This document shows positions 24,579-31,877 of a stretch of DNA of 40,049 nt, one piece after another. Source of the DNA: Desulfobulbaceae bacterium (GTDB taxonomy: Bacteria > Desulfobacterota > Desulfobulbia > Desulfobulbales > Desulfobulbaceae); contig JANTGH010000016.1 of NCBI GenBank assembly GCA_024763055.1, positions 1 through 40,049 of the forward strand, read 5' to 3'. The notes below the pieces were generated by a model. It made no database searches and was not told where the DNA came from. It worked only from the letters and a program-made list of their open reading frames with translations. Both the position numbers and the translations under genes were made by a program. The first letter of the stretch is position 1. Each line of letters starts with the position of its first letter.

Positions 24579-25342
24579 CTGTGATTCGTATAGTCTTAAA
24601 ACTTTTTCTGCTTTTTATCCTGGTGTATGCCGGTGTGCATCTGTGGTATGCTCGTCTGGAAAAACGGTTATTGGTCGAAGCATCCTCGCCTCCTGAATCG
24701 GCTGCCTCAAAGCAGGTTCCTCGAAAGGAATCGGTTCAAAAACCAACGACGCAACCTGCTCATAATGGAGATGATTTTCAGGTCATTGTCGCTCGGAACA
24801 TTTTTGAGGCAGTACCTGAACAAGCGGCGAAGCCGGAAAAACAGGTGCCGAAAGAAAAAGAGCCGGAAAAAACAACCTTGAAATTGGTGCTGCAGGGGAC
24901 AGTGAGCGGGAGTGAACGGGATGCCCGGGCAATAATTGTTGATGAAAAAGAAAAAAAACAGGACCTCTATCAGGTAGGAGATGCCGTTCAAGGGGCCATA
25001 ATTACGGCCATTGAACGGGGCAGGGTAATTCTTGAACTGAATGGCAGCAAACAGTTTTTAATGATTAAAGAGCGTAAGGGTGGAGGCAATGGCGGCGGAT
25101 CGTCCGGATTTATTCCCGAGCCGTCTTCCGCCAGTGCTCGTCGTTCAAGGACGTCTTTTTCAAGAACCGGTGACAGGGTGCCGCCGGCGGTTGTTCCGCA
25201 TCGCCGTATCAATTTCAGGCAGACAAGGAGTGCCCGAGCGCCTGAATCAGAGGGACCGGAGCAACCCGTCACGGAAGAAGAGCTGCAAGGGGAAGAATCC
25301 CCTGAAAGTCCTGATCTAAAGGCGGGAGACCTCATCCAATAA
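24575..25342 (+). CDS. gspC: type II secretion clamp protein GspC
   Basis: 255 residues starting with GTG. One membrane helix (about 5-25), a proline/lysine-rich linker, then the HR domain (about 68-165): VIVARNIFEAV, LKLVLQGTVSG, ARAIIVDEKEKKQDLYQVGD and GRVILELNG, which binds the secretin N0 domain. No PDZ or coiled-coil domain follows, unlike classical GspC; instead there is a Gly/Ser/Arg then Glu/Pro-rich, probably disordered tail (about 168-255). It is followed after 23 nt by gspD. Confidence 0.9.
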   Translation: MTVIRIVLKLFLLFILVYAGVHLWYARLEKRLLVEASSPPESAASKQVPRKESVQKPTTQPAHNGDDFQVIVARNIFEAVPEQAAKPEKQVPKEKEPEKTTLKLVLQGTVSGSERDARAIIVDEKEKKQDLYQVGDAVQGAIITAIERGRVILELNGSKQFLMIKERKGGGNGGGSSGFIPEPSSASARRSRTSFSRTGDRVPPAVVPHRRINFRQTRSARAPESEGPEQPVTEEELQGEESPESPDLKAGDLIQ

Positions 25343-25365
25343 TCGGGCTACTATGAATTTCCGGT

Positions 25366-27660
25366 GTGAACACATTAATGAGAAATAAGACTGTTATCGG
25401 GGTAAGGAATGTGCGTAATACGCTTATAAAATTACATATTGTCCTGCTGTGTTTTTTTATCGGGCCACTTTTTGCCGGGCCGTTATATGGTGCCCGGCCC
25501 GGCACTGTTCAGCCGAAGGTTTCGTCATCCCAGCGTTATGTAACTATTGATTTTAACGATGTGGATATCAATCTGTTTATCAAATATATCAGTGAGCTGA
25601 CAAAGAAGAACTTTGTCGTTGACCGGGCTGTCAAAGGTAAGGTGACTATTATTTCCCCGACCAGGATATCCGAGGAAGACGCCTACAAGGTTTTTGAATC
25701 GGTTTTGGAGGTTAATGGCTTTACAACGGTTCCCGCGGGTTCAATCATAAAAATTGTTCCGGCAGTCCAGGCGCGTTCCAAATCCATTGCCACCATCCGC
25801 AAACCCGGCGTACAGTATTCGGAAGACAAGGTCGTAACCCAGATCCTGGAGCTTACTCATGCCAATCCGAACGAGGTGAAGAAAATACTGGCTCCCCTGG
25901 TTTCCAAGACCAGTGTAGTCATTTCCCACCCGGAGTCGGGCATGTTGATTATCACGGATGTACAGTCAAACATTCAACGGCTCCAAGAGATCATCAAGGC
26001 AATTGACGTGCCTTCCATTGGGGAAGAACTTATTATTTTACCCTTGAAATACGCGTCTGCGGTAGCAGTCTCCAAATCAATCAGCTCGCTTTTTCAAAAG
26101 GCGATCAAAAAAGGAGCACGTCGACAATCCATCAGGATTATCCCCTATGAGCGGACCAATTCATTGATCGTTTTTGCTCCAAAGGCACAGGTCCAGAAGA
26201 TTCGGAACCTGCTTGGCAAGCTTGATACGGAGATCCAGAGAGGCGAGGGGAATATCCATGTCTACTATCTGCAGAATGCCGATGCCGAGGAAATGGTTAA
26301 GGTGCTGACCAACCTTCCGGAGAAACAGGCCGGGGCAAAAAAAGTCCGCACCAAGGCACCCGCAATTTCGGATCGTGTGAGGGTCATGGCTGATGCCGAA
26401 ACCAACGCACTCATTATTACCGCCCCGCGTGAGGAATACATGGTCCTTGAAGATGTAATCAAGAAACTCGATATCCCGAGGCGCATGGTTTATCTTGAGG
26501 CTCTTATCATGGAAATTTCGGCGGATAAGTCCTTTGAGCTTGGGGTGCAGTGGGGCGGGGCCGGGGATTTTGATGACGGTACCGGCAAGGTGGCGGCCGG
26601 CTTCAGCGGTAATCCTGCCCGACCCTATGACGTGTTGAACGGTCTAAAGGAAACGCCACCTGTACTTCCGGGCGGTTTCACCTTCGGCGTCCTGAAGCAG
26701 GGAATTAAAATAGGTAATGTCGTGTTTCCAGACCTGGGGGCCGTACTTAAGGCTTTTCGAAATGATTCCGATATTAATATCGTTGCTACGCCCCAGATTT
26801 TAACCACCGATAACAAGAAAGCCTCCATCGTGGTCGGTGAAAATGTTCCCTATATTACCAGCCAGAATACCACCACCGCCCAGCAGGATTACACCAATTA
26901 TGAGTACAAGGATGTGGCGACCACCCTGGAAATTACCCCGCAGGTTAATCATTTTGATGTACTCAGGCTTGAGATTATGGCCGAGGTGATAAAACTTAAA
27001 AATCCAAATGATGTCAGCGGAACCCCGACCACCTTCAAGCGGAGGGCTGAAACCACTGTGGTCGTCCACAATAACGAGACCGTGGTCATTGGAGGTATAA
27101 TCGGTCAGGATTCTTCTTCGAGTGAATTTAAGGTTCCGTTGCTTGGGGATATCCCTCTTCTTGGTTGGCTGTTTAAGACCAGGACCACTTTTCATAACAA
27201 GACAAATCTCTACATCTTTATTACACCGAAGATTGTTGATAATCCGGCGGAACTGGCCTCTATTTATTATAAAAAACGCGATATCATGGAGGATGTTAAA
27301 AAGGGCTCCAGCGCTATTCCTGACTGGCAGTTTAACCCGACTCCAAATCCAAAGCATTCCGAGGAGTTAACGAATCTTGGTTTTGCCAAACTTCAGAAAG
27401 AAGAGTACGACAAGGCAAAACAGTATTTTGAAGAGGCCTTGAAAATTGATCCGAAAAACCCCTATGCCTTAGTTAATTTCGGGGTTGCCTGTGAGCGGCA
27501 GGGTGATGTCGAGCGGGCTGGGAAAATGTATGAAAAGGTGTTGCGGCTTGAAGCAACGGATCAGGTTATCGGTGGCGCAGCTGCAATAAAATCATTAAAA
27601 AAGCTGGCCAAAGAGAATCTGGACCAGCTCAATAATAAGAAGAAACCGATAAAAGAATAA
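25366..27660 (+). CDS. gspD: type II secretion secretin GspD with C-terminal TPR
   Basis: The outer-membrane channel. Start at GTG 25366, or more likely ATG 25378; neither has a strong ribosome-binding site. A signal peptide ends near residue 45 (FAGPLYGA). N0 (VTIDFNDVDINLFIKYISELTKKN, in part), then N1-N3 (KILAPLVSKTSVV, ILPLKYASAVAVSKSI, YYLQNADAEEMVKVL), then the secretin barrel with VATPQILTTDNKKASIVVGENVPY (in part) and VPLLGDIPLLGWLF. After the barrel, residues about 657-764 hold a two-repeat TPR (LTNLGFAKLQKEEYDKAKQY, FGVACERQGDVERAGKMY), not usual for GspD, which normally ends in an S domain. 764 residues. Confidence 0.95.
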   Translation: MNTLMRNKTVIGVRNVRNTLIKLHIVLLCFFIGPLFAGPLYGARPGTVQPKVSSSQRYVTIDFNDVDINLFIKYISELTKKNFVVDRAVKGKVTIISPTRISEEDAYKVFESVLEVNGFTTVPAGSIIKIVPAVQARSKSIATIRKPGVQYSEDKVVTQILELTHANPNEVKKILAPLVSKTSVVISHPESGMLIITDVQSNIQRLQEIIKAIDVPSIGEELIILPLKYASAVAVSKSISSLFQKAIKKGARRQSIRIIPYERTNSLIVFAPKAQVQKIRNLLGKLDTEIQRGEGNIHVYYLQNADAEEMVKVLTNLPEKQAGAKKVRTKAPAISDRVRVMADAETNALIITAPREEYMVLEDVIKKLDIPRRMVYLEALIMEISADKSFELGVQWGGAGDFDDGTGKVAAGFSGNPARPYDVLNGLKETPPVLPGGFTFGVLKQGIKIGNVVFPDLGAVLKAFRNDSDINIVATPQILTTDNKKASIVVGENVPYITSQNTTTAQQDYTNYEYKDVATTLEITPQVNHFDVLRLEIMAEVIKLKNPNDVSGTPTTFKRRAETTVVVHNNETVVIGGIIGQDSSSSEFKVPLLGDIPLLGWLFKTRTTFHNKTNLYIFITPKIVDNPAELASIYYKKRDIMEDVKKGSSAIPDWQFNPTPNPKHSEELTNLGFAKLQKEEYDKAKQYFEEALKIDPKNPYALVNFGVACERQGDVERAGKMYEKVLRLEATDQVIGGAAAIKSLKKLAKENLDQLNNKKKPIKE

Positions 27661-27671
27661 TATCCCTCTCT

Positions 27672-29363
27672 ATGAAGCAGCTTGGTGAAATTCTTGTCGA
27701 ACGGTTCGGGGTCGACCCGGCGAGTATTGAAGAAGCTCTGTCCACCCAGCCCGATAATGGCCGACGTCTCGGTGAGATGCTGGTGCAGCAGAAGATAATC
27801 AGCGAAGAAAACCTTCTCCGTTCCCGGTCAGTCCAGTCGGGCCTGGAGCTACGTTCCACGCTGCCCGCTGAACCTGATCCATTTTTTATTGACCGGGTCC
27901 CCATAGGTTTTTTGAAAAAGTATATGATGATGCCGGTGGCCACACCGGATGAATGTTATATAGCAATGGCAGAACCCCATTATTTTCAGCAGCTTGACGA
28001 TCTTATGCGCATTCTGCACTGGGAAGGGGCGCTCACTGTTCTTGCGCCGCAGGAAGAGATCTATGTGGCCATTAACACCGCGTATGACTCGGGAAGCAGC
28101 GATGCGGCCGACCAGGTCCTGCAGGATATTGATGAAGAAGATCCCGAAAGCATTCTGTCGGAGATCGAGGAAACAGCGGATCTGCTTGATGATACCAGTG
28201 ATGCTCCTGTTATCAAGCTGGTCAACCTGGTTCTTTCTCAGGCCGTCCGTGACAATGCAAGTGACATTCATATCGAGTCGTATAAAGACAGGGTCAAGAT
28301 CCGCAAGCGGGTGGACGGTATTCTCTATGATATGTATTCGCCGCCCAAACATGTCCAGTCCAAGCTGATCTCACGAATCAAGATCATGGCCAAGATGGAC
28401 ATCGCCGAGAAAAGGCTGCCTCAGGACGGACGGATCGAAATCCGGATAGCCGACAAAAACATAGATCTCAGGGTATCTACTCTGCCCACGGCCTTTGGCG
28501 AGCGGGTGGTCATGCGTTTGCTGGATAAATCAAGCGTATTGCTCTCCCTGGAAAGCCTGGGTATGGTCAAGACTGATCTTTCCCGGTTTATGCAGTTGAT
28601 TAAGGCACCGTACGGCATTATCCTGGTCACCGGCCCCACCGGCAGCGGCAAGACTACCACTCTTTATTCAGCGCTGTCCATTCTCAATCAGCCTGGGATT
28701 AATATCATTACCGTTGAAGACCCCATAGAGTACCAGATCAACGGCATCAGCCAGATGCAGGTCAACACCAAGATCGGACTCAGCTTTGCCAGCGGCCTGC
28801 GCACCATAGTCCGTCAGGATCCGGACATCATCCTGGTGGGTGAGATTCGTGATCTGGAAACCGCTGAGATCGCTATTCAATCGGCTCTGACAGGTCACCT
28901 TGTCTTCTCGACTCTACATACCAACGACTCTGCTTCTGCGGTTACCCGCCTTATCGATATGGGTTTGGAGCCGTTCCTGGTTTCCTCTTCGGTAAATGCC
29001 ATTCTTGCCCAGCGACTGGTTCGAAAAATATGTCCTCATTGCCGGGACTCGTATAAACCGGACCAGGAGTATCTGGCGAGGGTCGGTCTTTCTCCGATCA
29101 AGTTCGGTGACCGGGTGCTCTACCATGGGCATGGATGTCCGGAATGTATGGGCACCGGTTATAAAGGGAGGATCGCCCTTTTTGAATTGATGGTTTTAAA
29201 TGATACCTTGAAAAGCCTGATCCTGACCACCTCCGATGCCGGCCAGCTGAAGCGGCAGGCACTTTCCTCACTGGCCATGGGCATGCGCACCCTTCGGCAG
29301 GATGGTCTGCGCAAGGTATTGGCCGGTTTGACCACCTTGGAAGAAGTTTTTCGGGTTACCTGA
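27672..29363 (+). CDS. gspE: type II secretion ATPase GspE
   Basis: 563 residues. An N-terminal MshEN/GspE-N region (LGEILVERFGV, LGEMLVQQKII, about 1-140), then the N2 linker domain (SDAPVIKLVNLVLSQAVRDNASDIHIE, in part) and the motor: Walker A GPTGSGKTTT from 321, Walker B LRTIVRQDPDIILVGE about 375-391, His box GHLVFSTLHTND, and a zinc site CPHC (454-457) with CPEC (489-492). It powers pseudopilus assembly and docks on GspL. Its 3' end overlaps the convergent gspF by 8 nt. A second PilB/GspE-type ATPase is present at 1068-3314. Confidence 0.97.
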   Translation: MKQLGEILVERFGVDPASIEEALSTQPDNGRRLGEMLVQQKIISEENLLRSRSVQSGLELRSTLPAEPDPFFIDRVPIGFLKKYMMMPVATPDECYIAMAEPHYFQQLDDLMRILHWEGALTVLAPQEEIYVAINTAYDSGSSDAADQVLQDIDEEDPESILSEIEETADLLDDTSDAPVIKLVNLVLSQAVRDNASDIHIESYKDRVKIRKRVDGILYDMYSPPKHVQSKLISRIKIMAKMDIAEKRLPQDGRIEIRIADKNIDLRVSTLPTAFGERVVMRLLDKSSVLLSLESLGMVKTDLSRFMQLIKAPYGIILVTGPTGSGKTTTLYSALSILNQPGINIITVEDPIEYQINGISQMQVNTKIGLSFASGLRTIVRQDPDIILVGEIRDLETAEIAIQSALTGHLVFSTLHTNDSASAVTRLIDMGLEPFLVSSSVNAILAQRLVRKICPHCRDSYKPDQEYLARVGLSPIKFGDRVLYHGHGCPECMGTGYKGRIALFELMVLNDTLKSLILTTSDAGQLKRQALSSLAMGMRTLRQDGLRKVLAGLTTLEEVFRVT

Positions 29364-30582
29364 TCAGCTGGTTCATTTCAAAGATAGGCAGAAGGATGGA
29401 AATGACGATAAATGCCACCACCAGACCCATGGTCAGGATCATGACCGGCTCAATCATCGATGTAAGAGCAAGAATCTTCGCCTCTATTTCCTTTTCATAG
29501 CTTGTCGCGGCCTTATCCAGCATTTTTTCCAGAGCGCCGCTCTGCTCACCTACCGCAATCATTTGTACAAGCATGGGGGTAAACCATTTGCTTCCCCTTA
29601 GAATATGGGACAGACTTTTCCCTTTTTCCAGCTCGATGGCTGCATCTTCGATAACTTCAGCCAACAGAGTATTGTTAAGGATGTTTTTTACAATACCAAG
29701 CGAAGTAAACAGGGGGACGCCCGCATGGAGCAGGCTGGAAAGAGTCCTGCTGAACCGGGCTGAGGCAATTTTGATGTTGACATCACTCAACCCCGGCAGG
29801 GTGAGTTTCATTCGATCCCAGAATCGGCGGCCGGTCGGCCGGTTGAGTGCATATCGTACCCCGAACACTATGCCGATAATCAACAGGAGAACCAGCCACC
29901 AGTAGTTTGCCAGCAGGTTACTTAAGTTGATAAGAAAAATCGTCGGCAGGGGAAGGGCCTGCCTGGTTCCTTCAAAGACCTTGGTGATGCTTGGCACGAT
30001 AAAGGTGATTAACATGAACAGAACTCCGATACCGACCAGGGCCATGAAAATAGGATAAATCAGGGCTGCCGTAATTCGTGATTTCAGGGCCTGTTGATTC
30101 TCACCGAATTCCGCAAGTCGTTCAAGGACGACATCAAGTGAGCCGGAGGCCTCACCTGCCTGCACCATGTTGATATAAATTCTTGAAAAGAGACGGGGAT
30201 GTTCGGAGAGCGCGGCAGTGAGAGAATTTCCCTCGTTGACGCCGTCTTTTATCTGGGCAATGATGGTTCGAAAGGCGGGGTTGGTCGTCTGCTCAATCAG
30301 GCCGTTAAGGGAGGGAACCAGTGGGATGCCCGCCCCGAGCAGAGTAGCAAGCTGCCGGGTGGCGAGGTGCACTTCCTGCTGTTTGATGCGTTTACCAAGC
30401 TGGGGAAGCTGGAACCCTTTTCCTCTACCTGCCTTTGCCCTCGGTACCGTTTCCTTGATATCGACCGGATAATTTCCCGCCTGCCGGATTTGTTGTCGAG
30501 CGGCAGTCCGGGAGTCGGCATTCACTATACCTTTGAGTTTTTTCCCGGCTGGATTGAGTGCAGTGTATTCATAAACAGGCAT
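29356..30582 (-). CDS. gspF: type II secretion inner-membrane protein GspF, inverted
   Basis: 408 residues of the polytopic platform protein. An N-terminal cytoplasmic part begins MPVYEYTALNPAGKKLKGIV, followed by two T2SSF domains, each with the four-helix bundle and GEASGSLDVVLERLAEF / GEQSGALEKMLDKAATSYE motifs, and about three membrane helices (LALVGIGVLFMLITFIVP, YWWLVLLLIIGIVFG, MTMGLVVAFIVISILLP; written as parts). GspF links GspE/GspL to the pseudopilus. In most T2SS operons gspF follows gspE on the same strand; here it is convergent with an 8-nt tail overlap, so it must have its own promoter. Confidence 0.95.
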   Translation of the reverse strand: MPVYEYTALNPAGKKLKGIVNADSRTAARQQIRQAGNYPVDIKETVPRAKAGRGKGFQLPQLGKRIKQQEVHLATRQLATLLGAGIPLVPSLNGLIEQTTNPAFRTIIAQIKDGVNEGNSLTAALSEHPRLFSRIYINMVQAGEASGSLDVVLERLAEFGENQQALKSRITAALIYPIFMALVGIGVLFMLITFIVPSITKVFEGTRQALPLPTIFLINLSNLLANYWWLVLLLIIGIVFGVRYALNRPTGRRFWDRMKLTLPGLSDVNIKIASARFSRTLSSLLHAGVPLFTSLGIVKNILNNTLLAEVIEDAAIELEKGKSLSHILRGSKWFTPMLVQMIAVGEQSGALEKMLDKAATSYEKEIEAKILALTSMIEPVMILTMGLVVAFIVISILLPIFEMNQLIR

Positions 30583-30689
30583 TGGTGTTTACTGTTGTTC
30601 CCTGGTTATTATTTTTAATGTACAAACCATTTTTTTTATCATACCCGGATCACGTCGATCTTGAAAAGAAAAACCGATGAGCACTACCT

Positions 30690-30710
30690 GGGGCTAATAT
30701 TTTCAGCCCC
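30690..30710. repeat. GC-rich hairpin upstream of gspF
   Basis: GGGGCT (30690-30695) and AGCCCC (30705-30710) form a 6-bp stem with a 9-nt AT loop, in the gspF/selenoprotein divergent region. On the plus strand TTTGCATGGATTTTTT follows, so a weak plus-strand terminator is possible; on the minus strand it would lie in the gspF leader or promoter region. Confidence 0.35.
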
Positions 30711-30769
30711 TTTGCATGGATTTTTTGATATGCTATAATAATAGGCATTTTATGGGCTTGTTCATCGAT

Positions 30770-30892
30770 AACCTTTACATCTTGCTTGTCTTTTTTCCAT
30801 ACTCTGCGTTCGCAAACAGTTACATAAACATGCTATGCATCTGTTTACGCGCCTTGATTACGGACAAAAATCCTGCGTAATAGTGTAAGGTT
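30770..30892. repeat. structured element family 1, copy B
   Basis: Outer stem AACCTTTACA (30770-30779) with TGTAAGGTT (30884-30892); a middle stem between TTTTTTCCATACTC and GATTACGGACAAAAA; inner stem AAACAG/CTGTTT (30814-30819 with 30841-30846); top stem CATA/TATG (30823-30826 with 30834-30837). It shares with copy A (13879-14023) TGCTTGTCTTTT, GTTACATA, TATGC, CGCCTTGA and ACAAAA in the same order and spacing. It ends 34 bp upstream of the promoter of the SelW-like gene and lies in the gap between that gene and the divergent gspF. Confidence 0.65.
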
Positions 30893-30925
30893 TATTTCGT
30901 CACAACCCTGTATTTTTTGGATATT

Positions 30926-30954
30926 TTGAAACAGTACGTTTTATTTGCTACTAT
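30926..30954 (+). promoter_or_regulatory. sigma-70-like promoter of the SelW-like gene
   Basis: TTGAAA (30926-30931), 17-nt spacer, TACTAT (30949-30954). Transcription would begin near 30961, leaving a very short leader before the AGGTG ribosome-binding site and the ATG at 30978. Confidence 0.5.
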
Positions 30955-30977
30955 TATACTATATTTCAGGTGATTGC

Positions 30978-31202
30978 ATGAAGGTTAGTGTTGAATACTG
31001 CACAAAGTGAAATTATAAACCTCGTGCCTCCAGGTTGGAGAACGAATTGTACGCGGCTTTCGGTAGAGATATCGATGTCGAGTTGATCGCAGGAAGCGGC
31101 GGTGTATATGAGGTAATTGTGGATGGAAAGAGTATCTTTTCCAAAAAGCAGACGGGCCGGTTTCCGAATGAGGGTGAGATTGTCGCTTTGATCAGGGCGT
31201 GA
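30978..31202 (+). CDS. SelW-like selenoprotein (Rdx family), UGA-encoded selenocysteine
   Basis: ATG 30978 has AGGTG 5 nt upstream. The frame reads MKVSVEYCTK, then TGA (31008-31010), then NYKPRASRLENEL and continues to TGA at 31200-31202. If UGA is read as Sec, this is a 74-residue protein with C8-x-x-U11 at the end of the first strand. It matches the SelW/SelT/SelH Rdx fold: VEYC-x2-U-NYKPRA, a helix, a strand region YEVIVDGKSIFSKKQTGRFP and a C-terminal helix. These are thioredoxin-like selenol-thiol redox proteins of unknown substrate. A hairpin sits 18-30 nt after the UGA (31028-31040). Ordinary gene calling would miss it. Its last 11 nt overlap the convergent dtxR-like gene. Confidence 0.88.
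31023..31045 (+). promoter_or_regulatory. candidate bacterial SECIS hairpin
   Basis: CTCC (31028-31031), loop AGGTT, GGAG (31037-31040), inside the coding region with the apical loop about 22-26 nt after the UGA. Bacterial SECIS elements are small hairpins at this distance and often carry a GU in the loop, as seen here. They bind SelB. Confidence 0.6.
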
Positions 31203-31722
31203 GTTGTTTTTTTTGCCTGCTGTCTTTGGAGGTGTTTTTCAAACATTGAGAAACGCAGTCTCCGCAGTCAAGGCGGGTCTGGCCTTTTTCACAGAAGTCT
31301 GAAAAGCCCTGGATCAATTCTTTCCCTCCCCTCGGGCATTGTTCAAGAAATTTGATGAAATTAACCATCCGGGCAATAACCTCAGGTGGGGCCGTATGCT
31401 CAATTTTGCAGGCGCCCTGTTCAGCGATTGCATCATCGATGGCAAGAACCTCGATAAAAAACTGTTTGAGAGCATTGTGTCGTCTGATTACATCTTCGGC
31501 CGTGATCCGTCCGGCATCAGTCAGGGTGATGACTTCGTAAGGGGCGTAGTTGATGAGTCCTTTTTTTGAAAGCGATCGCAGAGCTTCCGTGACCGAGGCA
31601 CCACTGACGCCGAGACGGGCGGTAATGTCCTTGCCCCTGGCGACTTGTTTTTCGGTAATGATATGGTAAATGGCTTCTATATAGTCTTCCAGGCTGGCGC
31701 TGAGCTGCCGGATTTCCTCCAT
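31192..31722 (-). CDS. DtxR/MntR-family metal-dependent transcription regulator
   Basis: Start chosen at ATG 31722 (MEEIRQLSASLEDYIEAIYHI), with GGAG 6 nt upstream; the longer frame begins with TTG at 31734. 176 residues: an N-terminal winged helix-turn-helix (VARGKDITARLGVSGASVTEALRSL, in part), then the DtxR dimer/metal domain (RHNALKQFFIEVL, EQGACKIEHTAPPEVIARM). No SH3/FeoA domain. The C-terminus instead has FCEKGQTRLDCGDCVSQC, a Cys-rich tail that could bind metal. Usually such proteins repress iron or manganese uptake genes; no transporter is next to it here. It converges on the SelW-like gene. Confidence 0.85.
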   Translation of the reverse strand: MEEIRQLSASLEDYIEAIYHIITEKQVARGKDITARLGVSGASVTEALRSLSKKGLINYAPYEVITLTDAGRITAEDVIRRHNALKQFFIEVLAIDDAIAEQGACKIEHTAPPEVIARMVNFIKFLEQCPRGGKELIQGFSDFCEKGQTRLDCGDCVSQCLKNTSKDSRQKKQLTP

Positions 31723-31877
31723 GCAATTCTCCAAGGGTAAAAAAATATTTATGTCTCAATGTAGGCCATGGATAATTGGCAGGATATATTTTGTAATTGC
31801 TGCCGTCAAGGAGAATGTCTTGAAAATGGCGGTAAAAGCAGCCGAGTTGTCTCTTAAAAACGCTGAAAAATAAATTT

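Noticed and set aside
31013-31246. 77-codon minus-strand frame
   Set aside because: Antisense to the SelW-like gene and overlapping the dtxR end; no start signal, no domain.
31805-31872. 16-codon frame just before recN (TTG start after AAGGAG)
   Set aside because: Too short to support; could be a leader peptide but there is no independent evidence.
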